Source: CAZQQN01 sp964549595 (GTDB taxonomy: Bacteria; Bacteroidota; Bacteroidia; CAILMK01; CAYYUA01). From it: a DNA stretch of 11,010 bases. The DNA lies in assembly GCA_964549595.1 (NCBI GenBank), contig CAZJWK010000096.1, positions 1 through 11,010 of the forward strand, in the 5' to 3' direction. The notes beneath the pieces are model-generated. The model was not told the DNA's origin, searched no databases, and saw only the letters and a program-made list of their open reading frames with translations. Shown here one piece after another: positions 1-7,422 of this stretch; position 1 is the stretch's first letter; every line of letters begins with the position of its first letter. Both the position numbers and the translations under genes were made by a program.

Positions 1-74
1 GAACTGCCGAAAATGAGTAATAGCAAACCAACTACTCCGGCAATGACATAAAATTTAATCTTCGCATTTTGCAT
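1..74 (-). CDS. N-terminal fragment of a membrane-anchored protein (runs off left edge)
   Basis: The first 24 codons of a minus-strand gene are visible, starting with ATG at 74. The peptide begins MQNAKIKFYVIAGVVGLLLL and continues IFGS. This is a short basic N-terminus followed by one strongly hydrophobic segment (about residues 8-22), which suggests a signal anchor or single membrane helix; there is no lipobox in the visible part. It starts 11 bases after the gldB stop on the same strand, so it is probably cotranscribed with gldB. In flavobacteria the gene after gldB is usually gldC, a small soluble protein, and this N-terminus does not look like GldC. Single-anchor families such as SPFH/HflC-like or LemA-like proteins are possible, but nothing here decides between them. 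No clear Shine-Dalgarno sequence is present. Confidence 0.45.
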   Translation of the reverse strand, partial: MQNAKIKFYVIAGVVGLLLLIFGS

Positions 75-85
75 AATGAATGAAT

Positions 86-1120
86 TTAAGGGTTATAACC
101 TGATTGATTTAGAATTTGTTTATACTGCTTGTTTTCCATTAGTTCAGGCAATTTCACTCCGGGATTTTCCTGCATATATTGCCTTATGATCATCCAACCT
201 GTAAATGAGCCAAGTCTTGGCGGGGCTTCTTTCGGAATGCCACCTGCATTGGTAAAAGGCCCTTCTTCGAAAAACTTGTCGGTTTTATTGGCATTGGTTT
301 CGTAAAGGAGATCGTTTTCTATGAAATGGCTCCAGATCTTAGCTTTATAGGTTTGGCACCATTCCCATTGGTTCTTATCATAGCGAATAATGGTCGTATC
401 GTGCCGGCCCGGCATCATGGCCTTAAGGTAATAAAGCTTTTTACCCTGGTAAAGCATTTGACTTAGAAAAGTCTTACTGGAATATTCCGATTCCGGGAAT
501 TTACGGCTGAAATAAGTCTCCATTACATCGGGAACCAGGTATTTTTTTCGAAATTGTTTAATACGGTAATCGGGATATTGAGAAGGATAATATTTGTAAT
601 CCGTCCCAAGGTACATGTCCAGGAAAATCGCCATTTTATTAGGGGGATAAGTCCCCACCTTGTACCGGATGTCAATCCCCTTGACCATGGTGTAAAATTC
701 AGGCAGGGTATCCCGAGGATAGTAGTATCGCAAATGTTTAAAGGCCCGTGTTAAATCATTTTGGATAGGGCTGAAATCCTTAAATCGCTTTTGAACCTTT
801 CGGTAAACTTCCCGCCAGTACGAATCGTAAATGAATTGCTTAAGCAATTTTAGGGTCGTATCCTTTTTTACCGGACCAACACCCACTACATTTTCCGCAT
901 ACATGGTCATAAGTTTAGGGTAATTGCTCCTTATATGTTTTATCTGTTCCGGGAACTGCTCTATGGGGATTTCAAAAAGCTTTTTTTCAAAACGCTTTAC
1001 CGACAGGTCCACCTTAATATCGCTAACGTCCACGTTATGCCGGTTTCCTTTTCCTGTACATCCTATTATAAAAAGGCTTAACAGCAAAACCGGCATAATT
1101 TGTTTGTTCTTTTGTATCAT
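86..1120 (-). CDS. gldB: Gliding motility lipoprotein GldB
   Basis: GldB is a cell-envelope lipoprotein required for gliding motility in flavobacteria; its biochemical role is not settled and the family also occurs in non-gliding Bacteroidota. The 344-residue product begins with a basic n-region, a hydrophobic stretch and a lipobox ending IIGC, which puts the lipidated cysteine at residue 21. The mature protein opens with the family-typical DVSDIKVDLSVKRFEKKLFE. The C-terminal third has the characteristic segment PPRLGSFTGWMIIRQYM. The length is slightly above that of the roughly 310-320 residue flavobacterial proteins. I see no HExxH metalloprotease motif. The ATG at 1120 gives a normal lipoprotein signal; the internal Met9 (1096) is an alternative. 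The gene is divergent from the outer-membrane protein gene and lies near nadE, an association also seen in flavobacteria. The family call is from recalled signature segments. Confidence 0.88.
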   Translation of the reverse strand: MIQKNKQIMPVLLLSLFIIGCTGKGNRHNVDVSDIKVDLSVKRFEKKLFEIPIEQFPEQIKHIRSNYPKLMTMYAENVVGVGPVKKDTTLKLLKQFIYDSYWREVYRKVQKRFKDFSPIQNDLTRAFKHLRYYYPRDTLPEFYTMVKGIDIRYKVGTYPPNKMAIFLDMYLGTDYKYYPSQYPDYRIKQFRKKYLVPDVMETYFSRKFPESEYSSKTFLSQMLYQGKKLYYLKAMMPGRHDTTIIRYDKNQWEWCQTYKAKIWSHFIENDLLYETNANKTDKFFEEGPFTNAGGIPKEAPPRLGSFTGWMIIRQYMQENPGVKLPELMENKQYKQILNQSGYNP

Positions 1121-1128
1121 TGCAGGTA

Positions 1129-1155
1129 CAAATTAACCCCTTTAAAAGCCACAAA
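1129..1155 (-). promoter_or_regulatory. Weak candidate promoter for gldB
   Basis: On the minus strand TTAATTTG (1136-1129) matches the Bacteroidota -7 element TAnnTTTG at all but one fixed position. A TTTG (1155-1152) lies 15 bases upstream as a possible -33 element. The spacing is shorter than the usual 17-23 bases, and the box sits only 8 bases before the gldB ATG, so the transcript would be almost leaderless. The whole divergent gap is 38 bases, so any promoters for the two flanking genes must overlap here or lie within coding sequence. Confidence 0.2.
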
Positions 1156-1158
1156 ACT

Positions 1159-1866
1159 ATGAAAAAGTTAATGCTTGTCTTACTAAGTTTGGTAGTTTCT
1201 CAATGGGCGTTTTCCCAGTCTGAATCAAAATCAGGGAATTGGAAATTTGGGATCACGGCCAATCCGGCGTTTCCTTCCTGGTTTAAGGTAGAAAGTGATG
1301 ACAAGGAAAAAATAACCAATGCAGAAAATGACGGTATCAACATTGGTTTCTCTTATGGTTTATTATCTGAATATCAATTTGCCAGTAATTATTCTCTGGA
1401 AATTCAGATTAATCACCTGCTTTACCAGGGTAACTATGAACTGGAATGGGATGGAGAACACATTGATGAAAAAAACCTCGACAGAAGGGAGCTACTTAGA
1501 AAAAGGAGCTGGAATTTGCAATACATAGAAATCCCTTTTTCATTACGGATGAAAACCAATGAAATTGGTTATTGGACTTACTTTGGGAAATTTGGTTTTG
1601 CTCCTTCCGTCAATATTAAATCAAGGGCCGAGAATACCAAAGGAGTCGGTATCAATGAGGACAACGTTGAGAGTGATGTGGAAACGGATGCCAGCCTGCT
1701 CGATGCTTCTATTATCGTAGGCGGTGGTGCCATGTATTCCCTTGGCGGAAGCACCTACTTAAATGGGGGGTTAACCTTCCACAACAGCCTTGTTGATATC
1801 CAAACGGAAGATACATACAATGTAAAAAAGGCTTATGTAAGCCTTGATTTAGGGATTTTGTTTTAA
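1159..1866 (+). CDS. Outer-membrane beta-barrel protein (PorT-like family)
   Basis: The predicted 235-residue exported protein begins with a clear signal peptide, MKKLMLVLLSLVVSQWAFSQ, with likely cleavage around AFS|Q. The mature part alternates polar and hydrophobic residues in strand-like runs. It contains the segment YIEIPFSLRMKT that is typical of small Bacteroidota barrels of the PorT / outer-membrane beta-barrel type, and ends in a strand with a terminal aromatic (LDLGILF), as barrel proteins usually do. An acidic loop lies at about residues 168-190. The open frame extends back to an ATG at 1120, but that would add 13 non-signal residues and overlap the gldB start, so the ATG at 1159 is preferred. 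nadE follows after 12 bases. Function is unknown; generic PorT-family annotation does not imply a role in type IX secretion. Confidence 0.8.
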   Translation: MKKLMLVLLSLVVSQWAFSQSESKSGNWKFGITANPAFPSWFKVESDDKEKITNAENDGINIGFSYGLLSEYQFASNYSLEIQINHLLYQGNYELEWDGEHIDEKNLDRRELLRKRSWNLQYIEIPFSLRMKTNEIGYWTYFGKFGFAPSVNIKSRAENTKGVGINEDNVESDVETDASLLDASIIVGGGAMYSLGGSTYLNGGLTFHNSLVDIQTEDTYNVKKAYVSLDLGILF

Positions 1867-1878
1867 AGCGGAAAAGCT

Positions 1879-3516
1879 ATGCGGATTGCTTTGGCCCAGT
1901 TAAATTTTCACACGGGCCATTTTGAGCAGAATACCAGTAAAATACTGGATACCATTGAGAGTGCGAGGCAGCAAGAGGCCGACTTACTGGTTTTGCCTGA
2001 GTTAGCCATATGTGGCTACCCACCGCGGGATTTCCTGCAATTCCGTCACTTCATTGAATCCTGTGAATCCTCTGTTAGGGAAATTGCTTCCCATTGTAAG
2101 GACATTGCGGTGATCATAGGCATACCTGCCCTGAATCCCAGCGGAAAGGGCAAAAAGCTATACAACTCAGCTTATTTTCTGGAAGCCGGCACTATCCGAG
2201 AAAAATTTCACAAAGCCCTTCTCCCCACTTACGACATTTTTGATGAGTACAGGTATTTTGAACCGGGGGAAAATTTTAATATCCTCAAATACAAGGGCTA
2301 CCGCATTGCCCTGACTATTTGCGAGGATATCTGGAATGTGGAGCAGCAGCCCCTATACGTGGATAACCCTATGGGCAAATTAAAAGCATATAACCCGGAT
2401 TTGGCCATCAACATAGCGGCTTCACCCTTTTCTCAAACCCATGAAGCCACAAGAAAAGAAATTCTTCGTACCAATGCCCAAAATTATCAGCTGCCTTTCT
2501 ACTACGTCAATCATGTAGGAGCCCAGACTGAGCTTATTTTTGACGGGGGTTCCTGCATTACGAACCAGGAAGGTGAAGTTACCCGCCAAATGCCTTTCTT
2601 TCAGGAAGCCCTTCAAACCTTTCATGTGGAAGAACCAAAGCAAAAGCCGGAAAAACCGTTAATTCCCTCTCCCTCCCGCTACCAAAAACTTTATGATGCA
2701 TTGGTCTTAGGCATAAAGGATTATTTTGCAAAATTGGGTTTTCAAAAGGCTGTCATTGGCCTTTCAGGAGGAATCGACTCCGGTTTGGTTTTGGCATTGA
2801 CTGCTCGCGCCCTCGGTAAAGAAAATGTGCTGGGTGTCCTCATGCCTTCTCCTTATACTTCTCAAAGTTCCGTTGATGATGCCCTTCACCTCTGTGAAAA
2901 CCTGGCCGTAAACCATCAAACCATTCCCATCACCAACATTTTTGAGCAATATAAAGAGACCTTAAATCCCTTTTTTCAGGGCTATGAAGAAGACATCACA
3001 GAGGAGAACCTGCAAGCCCGCTCCAGGGGTGTTCTGCTTATGGCGCTTTCCAATAAATTCGGCCACATTTTATTGAATACCTCTAACAAAAGTGAATTGG
3101 CAGTGGGTTATGGAACGCTATACGGGGATTTGTGTGGAGGCCTTTCTGTGCTTGGGGATGTTTACAAAACCGAAGCCTTTGAACTCGCAAGGTTTTTCAA
3201 CCAATCAGAAACGATCATTCCGGAAAACATCATTAACAAACCACCAACGGCTGAGCTTAAACCCGATCAAAAGGATACGGATTTCTTACCGCCCTATGCC
3301 ACATTGGATCCGATCCTTTATGAATACATTGAAAACCAAAAAGGGCCGGAGGAAATCATTGCTTTGGGCCATGAAGAGTCTATCGTAAGGAAAGTACTCA
3401 AAATGGCCAATACGAGTGAATATAAACGTTACCAGGCACCCCCTATCTTACGGGTTTCCGATAAAGCCTTTGGTATGGGGAGGCGGTTACCCATAGTGGC
3501 CAAATACCTGGCTTAA
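1879..3516 (+). CDS. nadE: Glutamine-dependent NAD+ synthetase
   Basis: NadE catalyses the last step of NAD+ synthesis, amidating nicotinic acid adenine dinucleotide with ATP in the cytoplasm. This 545-residue two-domain form takes ammonia from glutamine. The N-terminal nitrilase-type glutaminase domain (about residues 1-250) has the full catalytic triad: Glu41 in LPELAICGYPPRD, Lys112 in KFHKALLP and Cys148 in LTICEDIW. The C-terminal synthetase domain (about 270-545) has the PP-loop SGGIDS at 296-301 and the conserved stretch around NKSE (403-406) followed by GYGTLYGD. Length and architecture match the roughly 550-residue bacterial enzymes rather than the 275-residue ammonia-dependent type. 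The ATG at 1879 follows the barrel gene stop by 12 bases, which suggests one transcript. All key residues are present, so it should be active. Confidence 0.97.
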   Translation: MRIALAQLNFHTGHFEQNTSKILDTIESARQQEADLLVLPELAICGYPPRDFLQFRHFIESCESSVREIASHCKDIAVIIGIPALNPSGKGKKLYNSAYFLEAGTIREKFHKALLPTYDIFDEYRYFEPGENFNILKYKGYRIALTICEDIWNVEQQPLYVDNPMGKLKAYNPDLAINIAASPFSQTHEATRKEILRTNAQNYQLPFYYVNHVGAQTELIFDGGSCITNQEGEVTRQMPFFQEALQTFHVEEPKQKPEKPLIPSPSRYQKLYDALVLGIKDYFAKLGFQKAVIGLSGGIDSGLVLALTARALGKENVLGVLMPSPYTSQSSVDDALHLCENLAVNHQTIPITNIFEQYKETLNPFFQGYEEDITEENLQARSRGVLLMALSNKFGHILLNTSNKSELAVGYGTLYGDLCGGLSVLGDVYKTEAFELARFFNQSETIIPENIINKPPTAELKPDQKDTDFLPPYATLDPILYEYIENQKGPEEIIALGHEESIVRKVLKMANTSEYKRYQAPPILRVSDKAFGMGRRLPIVAKYLA

Positions 3517-3518
3517 AG

Positions 3519-3532
3519 GCTTTCATGAAAGC
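3519..3532. repeat. 14-base perfect palindrome between convergent genes
   Basis: GCTTTCATGAAAGC is its own reverse complement and begins 3 bases after the nadE stop codon, in the 100-base gap where nadE and ccmF converge. As RNA it could form a five-pair stem with a CATG loop, but no run of T follows on either strand, so it is a poor match to an intrinsic terminator. It could equally be a protein-binding site or chance. The rest of the gap (3533-3616) shows nothing else I can support. Confidence 0.3.
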
Positions 3533-3616
3533 AGCATTGATCAAAATGACAAGTCCATGAGCGGCAAAATAACTACTCAATGATGAAAGGGTAAACCAAT
3601 ACCTGAATATGGCGTA

Positions 3617-6037
3617 TTAAGCTTCCGGTAAGCGGGAGCTATCTTGTTTTCGCCGGTATACGCCAATGCCAAGGCCTACAACCATAATGACACAGCCCAA
3701 CCAAAGCAAATTGATATAAGGGAACACAATGGCCTTCATGATAATGTAATCCTTCATATTGCGCTCACCTTTGGAAAGGGTCAGCTCAAAGGTTTCTTTT
3801 TGCGGATTGATCCGTGTAAAACGCACTTTTAAACCAAAGGTTTCCAACGTTTTCTTCGGGGAATAAATCTGATCATTTTTGAGTACAAATAAAGGTTTTA
3901 CCTTTTCCTTAACGTACTCATTGGATACCTTTAGCGTTATTGAACTGGCAATTTTGTAATTGTCAAAGGGCACCTTGGATGGAGGCGGTTGCGGGTTAAT
4001 ACCAGTAGCCTTAATTTTCAAACCCCCGAATTGAATGGCTTCACCCTTTTTTACCTCCACGGTTTCGGTGGAATCATACTGAATTTGAAAATCTTTTCCG
4101 GATTTGTCCGGAACTGAAGTAATATGGGTATAGATATCCCTTGTCAAATAATGCCGGGTATCCGGGCTTGCCACCAAGCCCATATTATCATTAAGCTGGG
4201 CGCGAGGCCTGAGGGTAAAAGTTTCCAGCGTATCCAGGCTTTTCGGGGCAAGCCGCTTATAACTAACTTTGTAATAGGTGTTGGGTTTGCTCGTGGAATC
4301 TCCGACATAAGTTAGGAGGTAATTTCCCATTACCTTGGGTTTAAACTTACGTAGAAAGATGTTTTTCTTCTGCTGTTTTTCATCAAAATTTTCACCATAA
4401 TTTATTCCCTGTCGGTTAATAGATATCACCTTTTGTTGGGAAATGGATATTAACGCCCCCATTATCAATAAGGCAAACCCAATGTGGCTTATGGAAGAAG
4501 CGGTAAAGCGGAACTTTCGGCTCTTAAGCTGGGGCACCATAAAACCCAGATTACCCACCACACCAAATACTGAAGCAAAAAGCAAAATTCCGAAAACGAA
4601 ATTGCTCATACCCGTAAGCCAAACCATAAAAGCGGTTAAACCAATGGTTACGGCTAAAACAATCCCTAATTCCCTAAGAAATTTTCGGGCATTTGAAGCT
4701 TTATAACGCAGATATTGGCTGAAACCGCTCATAATAAGAATGACTACAGCAATGGGAAGCTGAACCTTATTGTAGTGTTCAATCTTGTCCGCAGGAGGTG
4801 CAATATTGACACCCGGGATCTTATTGATCACCGGAAATGAGGTCACAAAAATGATGTGAAAAGCGGAAAGGGTCAACACCAAAGCCCCGATATACATCCA
4901 GAATTCACGGGATGTGAGCTGATCATCCTCTTTTCTGCCCGGAATGGATTTCCATTTTTTTACCATTAAATACACGCCGATTCCGAGAAATAGGAAAAGA
5001 AAAAGGAGCAATTGACCCGATAAACCTAAATCTGTGAATGAATGCACCGATGAATCACCAAGGACCCCGCTGCGGGTAAGGAAAGTGGCGTATAATACCA
5101 GGATAAAGCCCAGTATGATAAAAATGAAGGCAGATTTTAAACCGGTTCCCCTGTTTTTAAAGATCACCATTCCATGCAAACCGGCTACGAGTAGTAACCA
5201 TGGCACAAGGGCTGCATTCTCAACCGGATCCCAGGCCCAGAAACCTCCGAAATTCAAGGCTTCGTAGGCCCAAGCACCCCCCATTAGTACACCAGTGCCT
5301 AAGATCAGAATAGAAAAATGAGTCCAGGGAAGCGCAGGTTTAATCCATTCCCTGAATTTGCGTTTCCAAAGGCCGCCAATGGCAAAAGCAAAGGGTATAA
5401 TGGTAGAGGCAAACCCCAGAAAGAGGACAGGCGGGTGAATGACCATCCAGTAATTTTGTAGCAATGGGTTCAATCCCTGACCATCGCCTAACATGCTCAG
5501 GTAATTGGAAAATTGGAAAATGGGGGCATCGGGTTTGGCATTTCTCAGCAAGATAAAAGGATTACTTCCGATTTTATATTCCCCGAAGGAAAACCCCAGT
5601 AGCATGGAGCTCAGGGTTACCTCAGCCAACAAGAGCATTACCATCACGGGACCCTCCCATTGGCGGGCGGTCTTGATTAAGATAGCACCCAAAACCACAT
5701 GCCAAAAGGACCATAAAAGGAAACTACCTTCCTGCCCTTCCCAGAAGCATGATATCATATACCGCACAGGCAGTTCGGTGGAGGAATGACTCCAGACATA
5801 ATAGTACTCGAAATAATGGTTATAAATCAAGTAAAAGAGGGTAGCCATAATACCCACCACAGCCAGGCCGTGCACCCCAAATGAGACCCTGCCGATGTTA
5901 CGCCACGATAATGGCACATTATTGGTCCGGCTGTAAACAAAATAGGCAATCAAAGCAAGTAGTGATGCCGTGAAGGAAAGTACTACAAAGAAATATCCGA
6001 CATCCCCGGGTATTATCGCTTCATTCTTATAATTCAT
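3617..6037 (-). CDS. ccmF: Cytochrome c maturation protein CcmF (heme-handling, heme lyase component)
   Basis: CcmF is the polytopic inner-membrane protein that takes heme from CcmE and, in System I, acts in covalent attachment to the CxxCH motif of apocytochrome c on the outer face of the membrane. The 806-residue product has many hydrophobic helices in its first ~545 residues. The WWD-type heme-handling motif GGFWAWDPVENA is at 264-275. Conserved histidines are visible at 201 (MVIHPPVLF), 288 and 332 (RSGVLG followed by SSVHSF). A largely hydrophilic extracytoplasmic domain follows (about 545-775) and a last helix at about 778-796. It is longer than the ~650-residue proteobacterial protein because of this C-terminal part, as is common in Bacteroidota. 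Its start overlaps the ccmE end by 11 bases, so translation is probably coupled. It is the last gene of the operon. Database labels may read CcsA-like. Confidence 0.94.
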   Translation of the reverse strand: MNYKNEAIIPGDVGYFFVVLSFTASLLALIAYFVYSRTNNVPLSWRNIGRVSFGVHGLAVVGIMATLFYLIYNHYFEYYYVWSHSSTELPVRYMISCFWEGQEGSFLLWSFWHVVLGAILIKTARQWEGPVMVMLLLAEVTLSSMLLGFSFGEYKIGSNPFILLRNAKPDAPIFQFSNYLSMLGDGQGLNPLLQNYWMVIHPPVLFLGFASTIIPFAFAIGGLWKRKFREWIKPALPWTHFSILILGTGVLMGGAWAYEALNFGGFWAWDPVENAALVPWLLLVAGLHGMVIFKNRGTGLKSAFIFIILGFILVLYATFLTRSGVLGDSSVHSFTDLGLSGQLLLFLFLFLGIGVYLMVKKWKSIPGRKEDDQLTSREFWMYIGALVLTLSAFHIIFVTSFPVINKIPGVNIAPPADKIEHYNKVQLPIAVVILIMSGFSQYLRYKASNARKFLRELGIVLAVTIGLTAFMVWLTGMSNFVFGILLFASVFGVVGNLGFMVPQLKSRKFRFTASSISHIGFALLIMGALISISQQKVISINRQGINYGENFDEKQQKKNIFLRKFKPKVMGNYLLTYVGDSTSKPNTYYKVSYKRLAPKSLDTLETFTLRPRAQLNDNMGLVASPDTRHYLTRDIYTHITSVPDKSGKDFQIQYDSTETVEVKKGEAIQFGGLKIKATGINPQPPPSKVPFDNYKIASSITLKVSNEYVKEKVKPLFVLKNDQIYSPKKTLETFGLKVRFTRINPQKETFELTLSKGERNMKDYIIMKAIVFPYINLLWLGCVIMVVGLGIGVYRRKQDSSRLPEA

Positions 6038-6449
6038 TGCTGCTGGTAGCCGTCTCTTTAGATGTCTTTACCACATTTTCATTCTTATATTTGGAAGGGC
6101 ACTTCATCAATATTTTATTGGCTTCAAAAGTTTGTTCATTTTTCATCTGCCCAACAATCACAATCCGGTCTGAACGCTCAAAATCATTGGGTTTGGCATC
6201 GTGATAAACCACTTTCTTTTTGTTGCCTTTCTTGTCCTTCATGTAGAAGGTAAAATGGTTAGGATTTTTGCGCGGTTTGTATTTCATCGGCTTATCTTCC
6301 ACCAGTTCTCCAATTACATGGTATTCATGATTAGGGTAAGCCTCTGCATGCTTAAAGCCTACATAATTACTGCTATCTTTCAGGGAGATGATAATCACGA
6401 CCATGGCTACAGCGAGAATAACCAGCCCTATGATATGCGTTTTTTTCAT
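6027..6449 (-). CDS. ccmE: Cytochrome c maturation heme chaperone CcmE, Cys-type
   Basis: CcmE is a periplasmic, membrane-tethered OB-fold chaperone that binds heme covalently and hands it to CcmF. The 140-residue product has one N-terminal membrane anchor (about 5-23), a compact beta-rich domain with EYHVIGELVEDKPMKYKP and DRIVIVGQMKNEQTFEANKI, and a flexible charged tail. In proteobacteria heme attaches to the His of an HxxxY motif. Here the equivalent position reads MKCPSKYKN, so Cys117 replaces His with Tyr121 kept, giving a CxxxY motif like that known from Desulfovibrio and archaeal CcmE. The ATG overlaps the stop of the ccmD-like gene (ATGA, 4 bases), a sign of coupled translation. The family call is firm from context, size and the surroundings of the motif. 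Confidence 0.92.
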   Translation of the reverse strand: MKKTHIIGLVILAVAMVVIIISLKDSSNYVGFKHAEAYPNHEYHVIGELVEDKPMKYKPRKNPNHFTFYMKDKKGNKKKVVYHDAKPNDFERSDRIVIVGQMKNEQTFEANKILMKCPSKYKNENVVKTSKETATSSNEL

Positions 6450-6679
6450 TGCTCTTCCTTTGAATTTTCTTGGCTTTCAATTTCCGAAACTTTACGGTCT
6501 AATTTTATGAGGTAAATCACAATACCCACAAAAATCAGCACCACAACCCCAACAACCACATAAATCTTGCCGGATTGACGCAAGGAAAAAGCCATTTCAA
6601 GCTTTTCCTCAGCCCAAACCGGTAAACTAATAAATAAACACAGTAAAAGCGGGGTTAGTTTTTGAAAACCCTTCGTCAT
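6446..6679 (-). CDS. ccmD: CcmD-like small membrane protein with a signal peptide
   Basis: CcmD is a small helix protein that in E. coli helps release holo-CcmE from the CcmABC complex. This one has the Bacteroidota CcmD-like core LRQSGKIYVVVGVVVLIFVG, giving one membrane helix, followed by the basic IKLDRKVSEIE and a charged tail. From the chosen start (ATG at 6679, 77 residues) it begins with a typical signal peptide: MTKGFQK, a hydrophobic stretch, then SLPVWA with likely cleavage before EEK. The open frame extends to ATGs at 6697 and 6721 (91 residues). The longer forms place 6-14 extra polar residues before the signal, and no strong ribosome binding site decides the matter. It sits exactly between ccmC and ccmE, where ccmD belongs. 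Proteobacterial CcmD has no cleavable signal. Confidence 0.78.
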   Translation of the reverse strand: MTKGFQKLTPLLLCLFISLPVWAEEKLEMAFSLRQSGKIYVVVGVVVLIFVGIVIYLIKLDRKVSEIESQENSKEEQ

Positions 6680-6733
6680 TAAACTTTCTTTTGGCATTTT
6701 ACCTTTTCGGTTCTGCAACATGTGTTAAAGTCA

Positions 6734-7411
6734 TTAAAATCCCTCCGCCTCCAATCTTTTTTGCTTCACCCTTCGAATCCGTATATTGAGTTCAGCCATC
6801 CAGACCCCTATCAGGGTCCAACCCAATACAGCCGGGTAAAAAATTAAGCGCATGTTGTAATCCAGGTCATAGGCATTAAAACCAGGATTCCCACCGGCTC
6901 CCGGGTGTAAGGAATCGGTCATTCGGGGCAAAATAAAAATCAGCGGTATTAATGCCGCATAAGCAAAGACGTTAAATACGCCCGATACCCTGGCTTTTAA
7001 TTGGGGTTCTGTGATGGAATTCCGCAAAATCAGATAAGCCAGATAAAGCAATAAGGCAATGGCTGAGCCATTTTGCTTAGGGTCATTGCTCCACCATTCG
7101 CCCCAAGTATATTTGGCCCAAAGCGAACCGGTCACAAGACCCAGAATACCAAACAAAATACCGGCATTGATAAACTCAACCGCTATGGTATCATCTTTTA
7201 GCCGTTGGTTATTCAAGTACTTAATGCTATAGATCACGCCCACCGTAAATAGGATCAACATGGCAAACCACATGGGGACGTGAAAATAAAAATTGCGAAT
7301 GCTCTCATTAAGAATGGGAAGGCGAGGAACGGGCCCCAGGAAACCACCAATTAGCGTATACAATACCAGCATCACGCCTAAACCTTTCCAGATCCCATTT
7401 TTCAAACTCAT
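6734..7411 (-). CDS. ccmC: Heme exporter / CcmE-loading protein CcmC
   Basis: CcmC is the six-helix inner-membrane protein that presents heme to CcmE. The 225-residue product has the conserved His44 in FYFHVPMWF, the tryptophan-rich motif WGEWWSND at 103-110, and His169 in SLHPG near the outer end of the next loop. Together these correspond to the two axial histidines and the WWD domain of E. coli CcmC (H60, WGTWWVWD, H184). The frame is open back to a TTG at 7435, overlapping ccmB. I chose ATG at 7411 because a strong purine run (AAAGAGGGGG) sits just before it and it starts 11 bases after the ccmB stop. The motif reads SND rather than VWD, as I recall for Bacteroidota versions, with the Asp retained. 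Confidence 0.93.
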   Translation of the reverse strand: MSLKNGIWKGLGVMLVLYTLIGGFLGPVPRLPILNESIRNFYFHVPMWFAMLILFTVGVIYSIKYLNNQRLKDDTIAVEFINAGILFGILGLVTGSLWAKYTWGEWWSNDPKQNGSAIALLLYLAYLILRNSITEPQLKARVSGVFNVFAYAALIPLIFILPRMTDSLHPGAGGNPGFNAYDLDYNMRLIFYPAVLGWTLIGVWMAELNIRIRRVKQKRLEAEGF

Positions 7412-7422
7412 AGACCCCCTCT

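Noticed and set aside
1120..1158. An upstream ATG at 1120 as the start of the outer-membrane barrel gene.
   Set aside because: It would place 13 non-signal residues before a perfect signal peptide and overlap the gldB start codon; the ATG at 1159 is far more plausible.
3519..3532. The perfect palindrome as a bidirectional transcription terminator for nadE and ccmF.
   Set aside because: The stem is only about five pairs and neither side is followed by a T tract; it is kept only as a palindrome.
3533..3616. On the minus strand, the ccmF frame stays open past its stop codon into the antisense of nadE and reads as a hydrophobic, membrane-like peptide.
   Set aside because: It has no start of its own before an internal Met, runs into antisense coding sequence, and matches no family I recognise; hydrophobic readings opposite coding DNA are common by chance.
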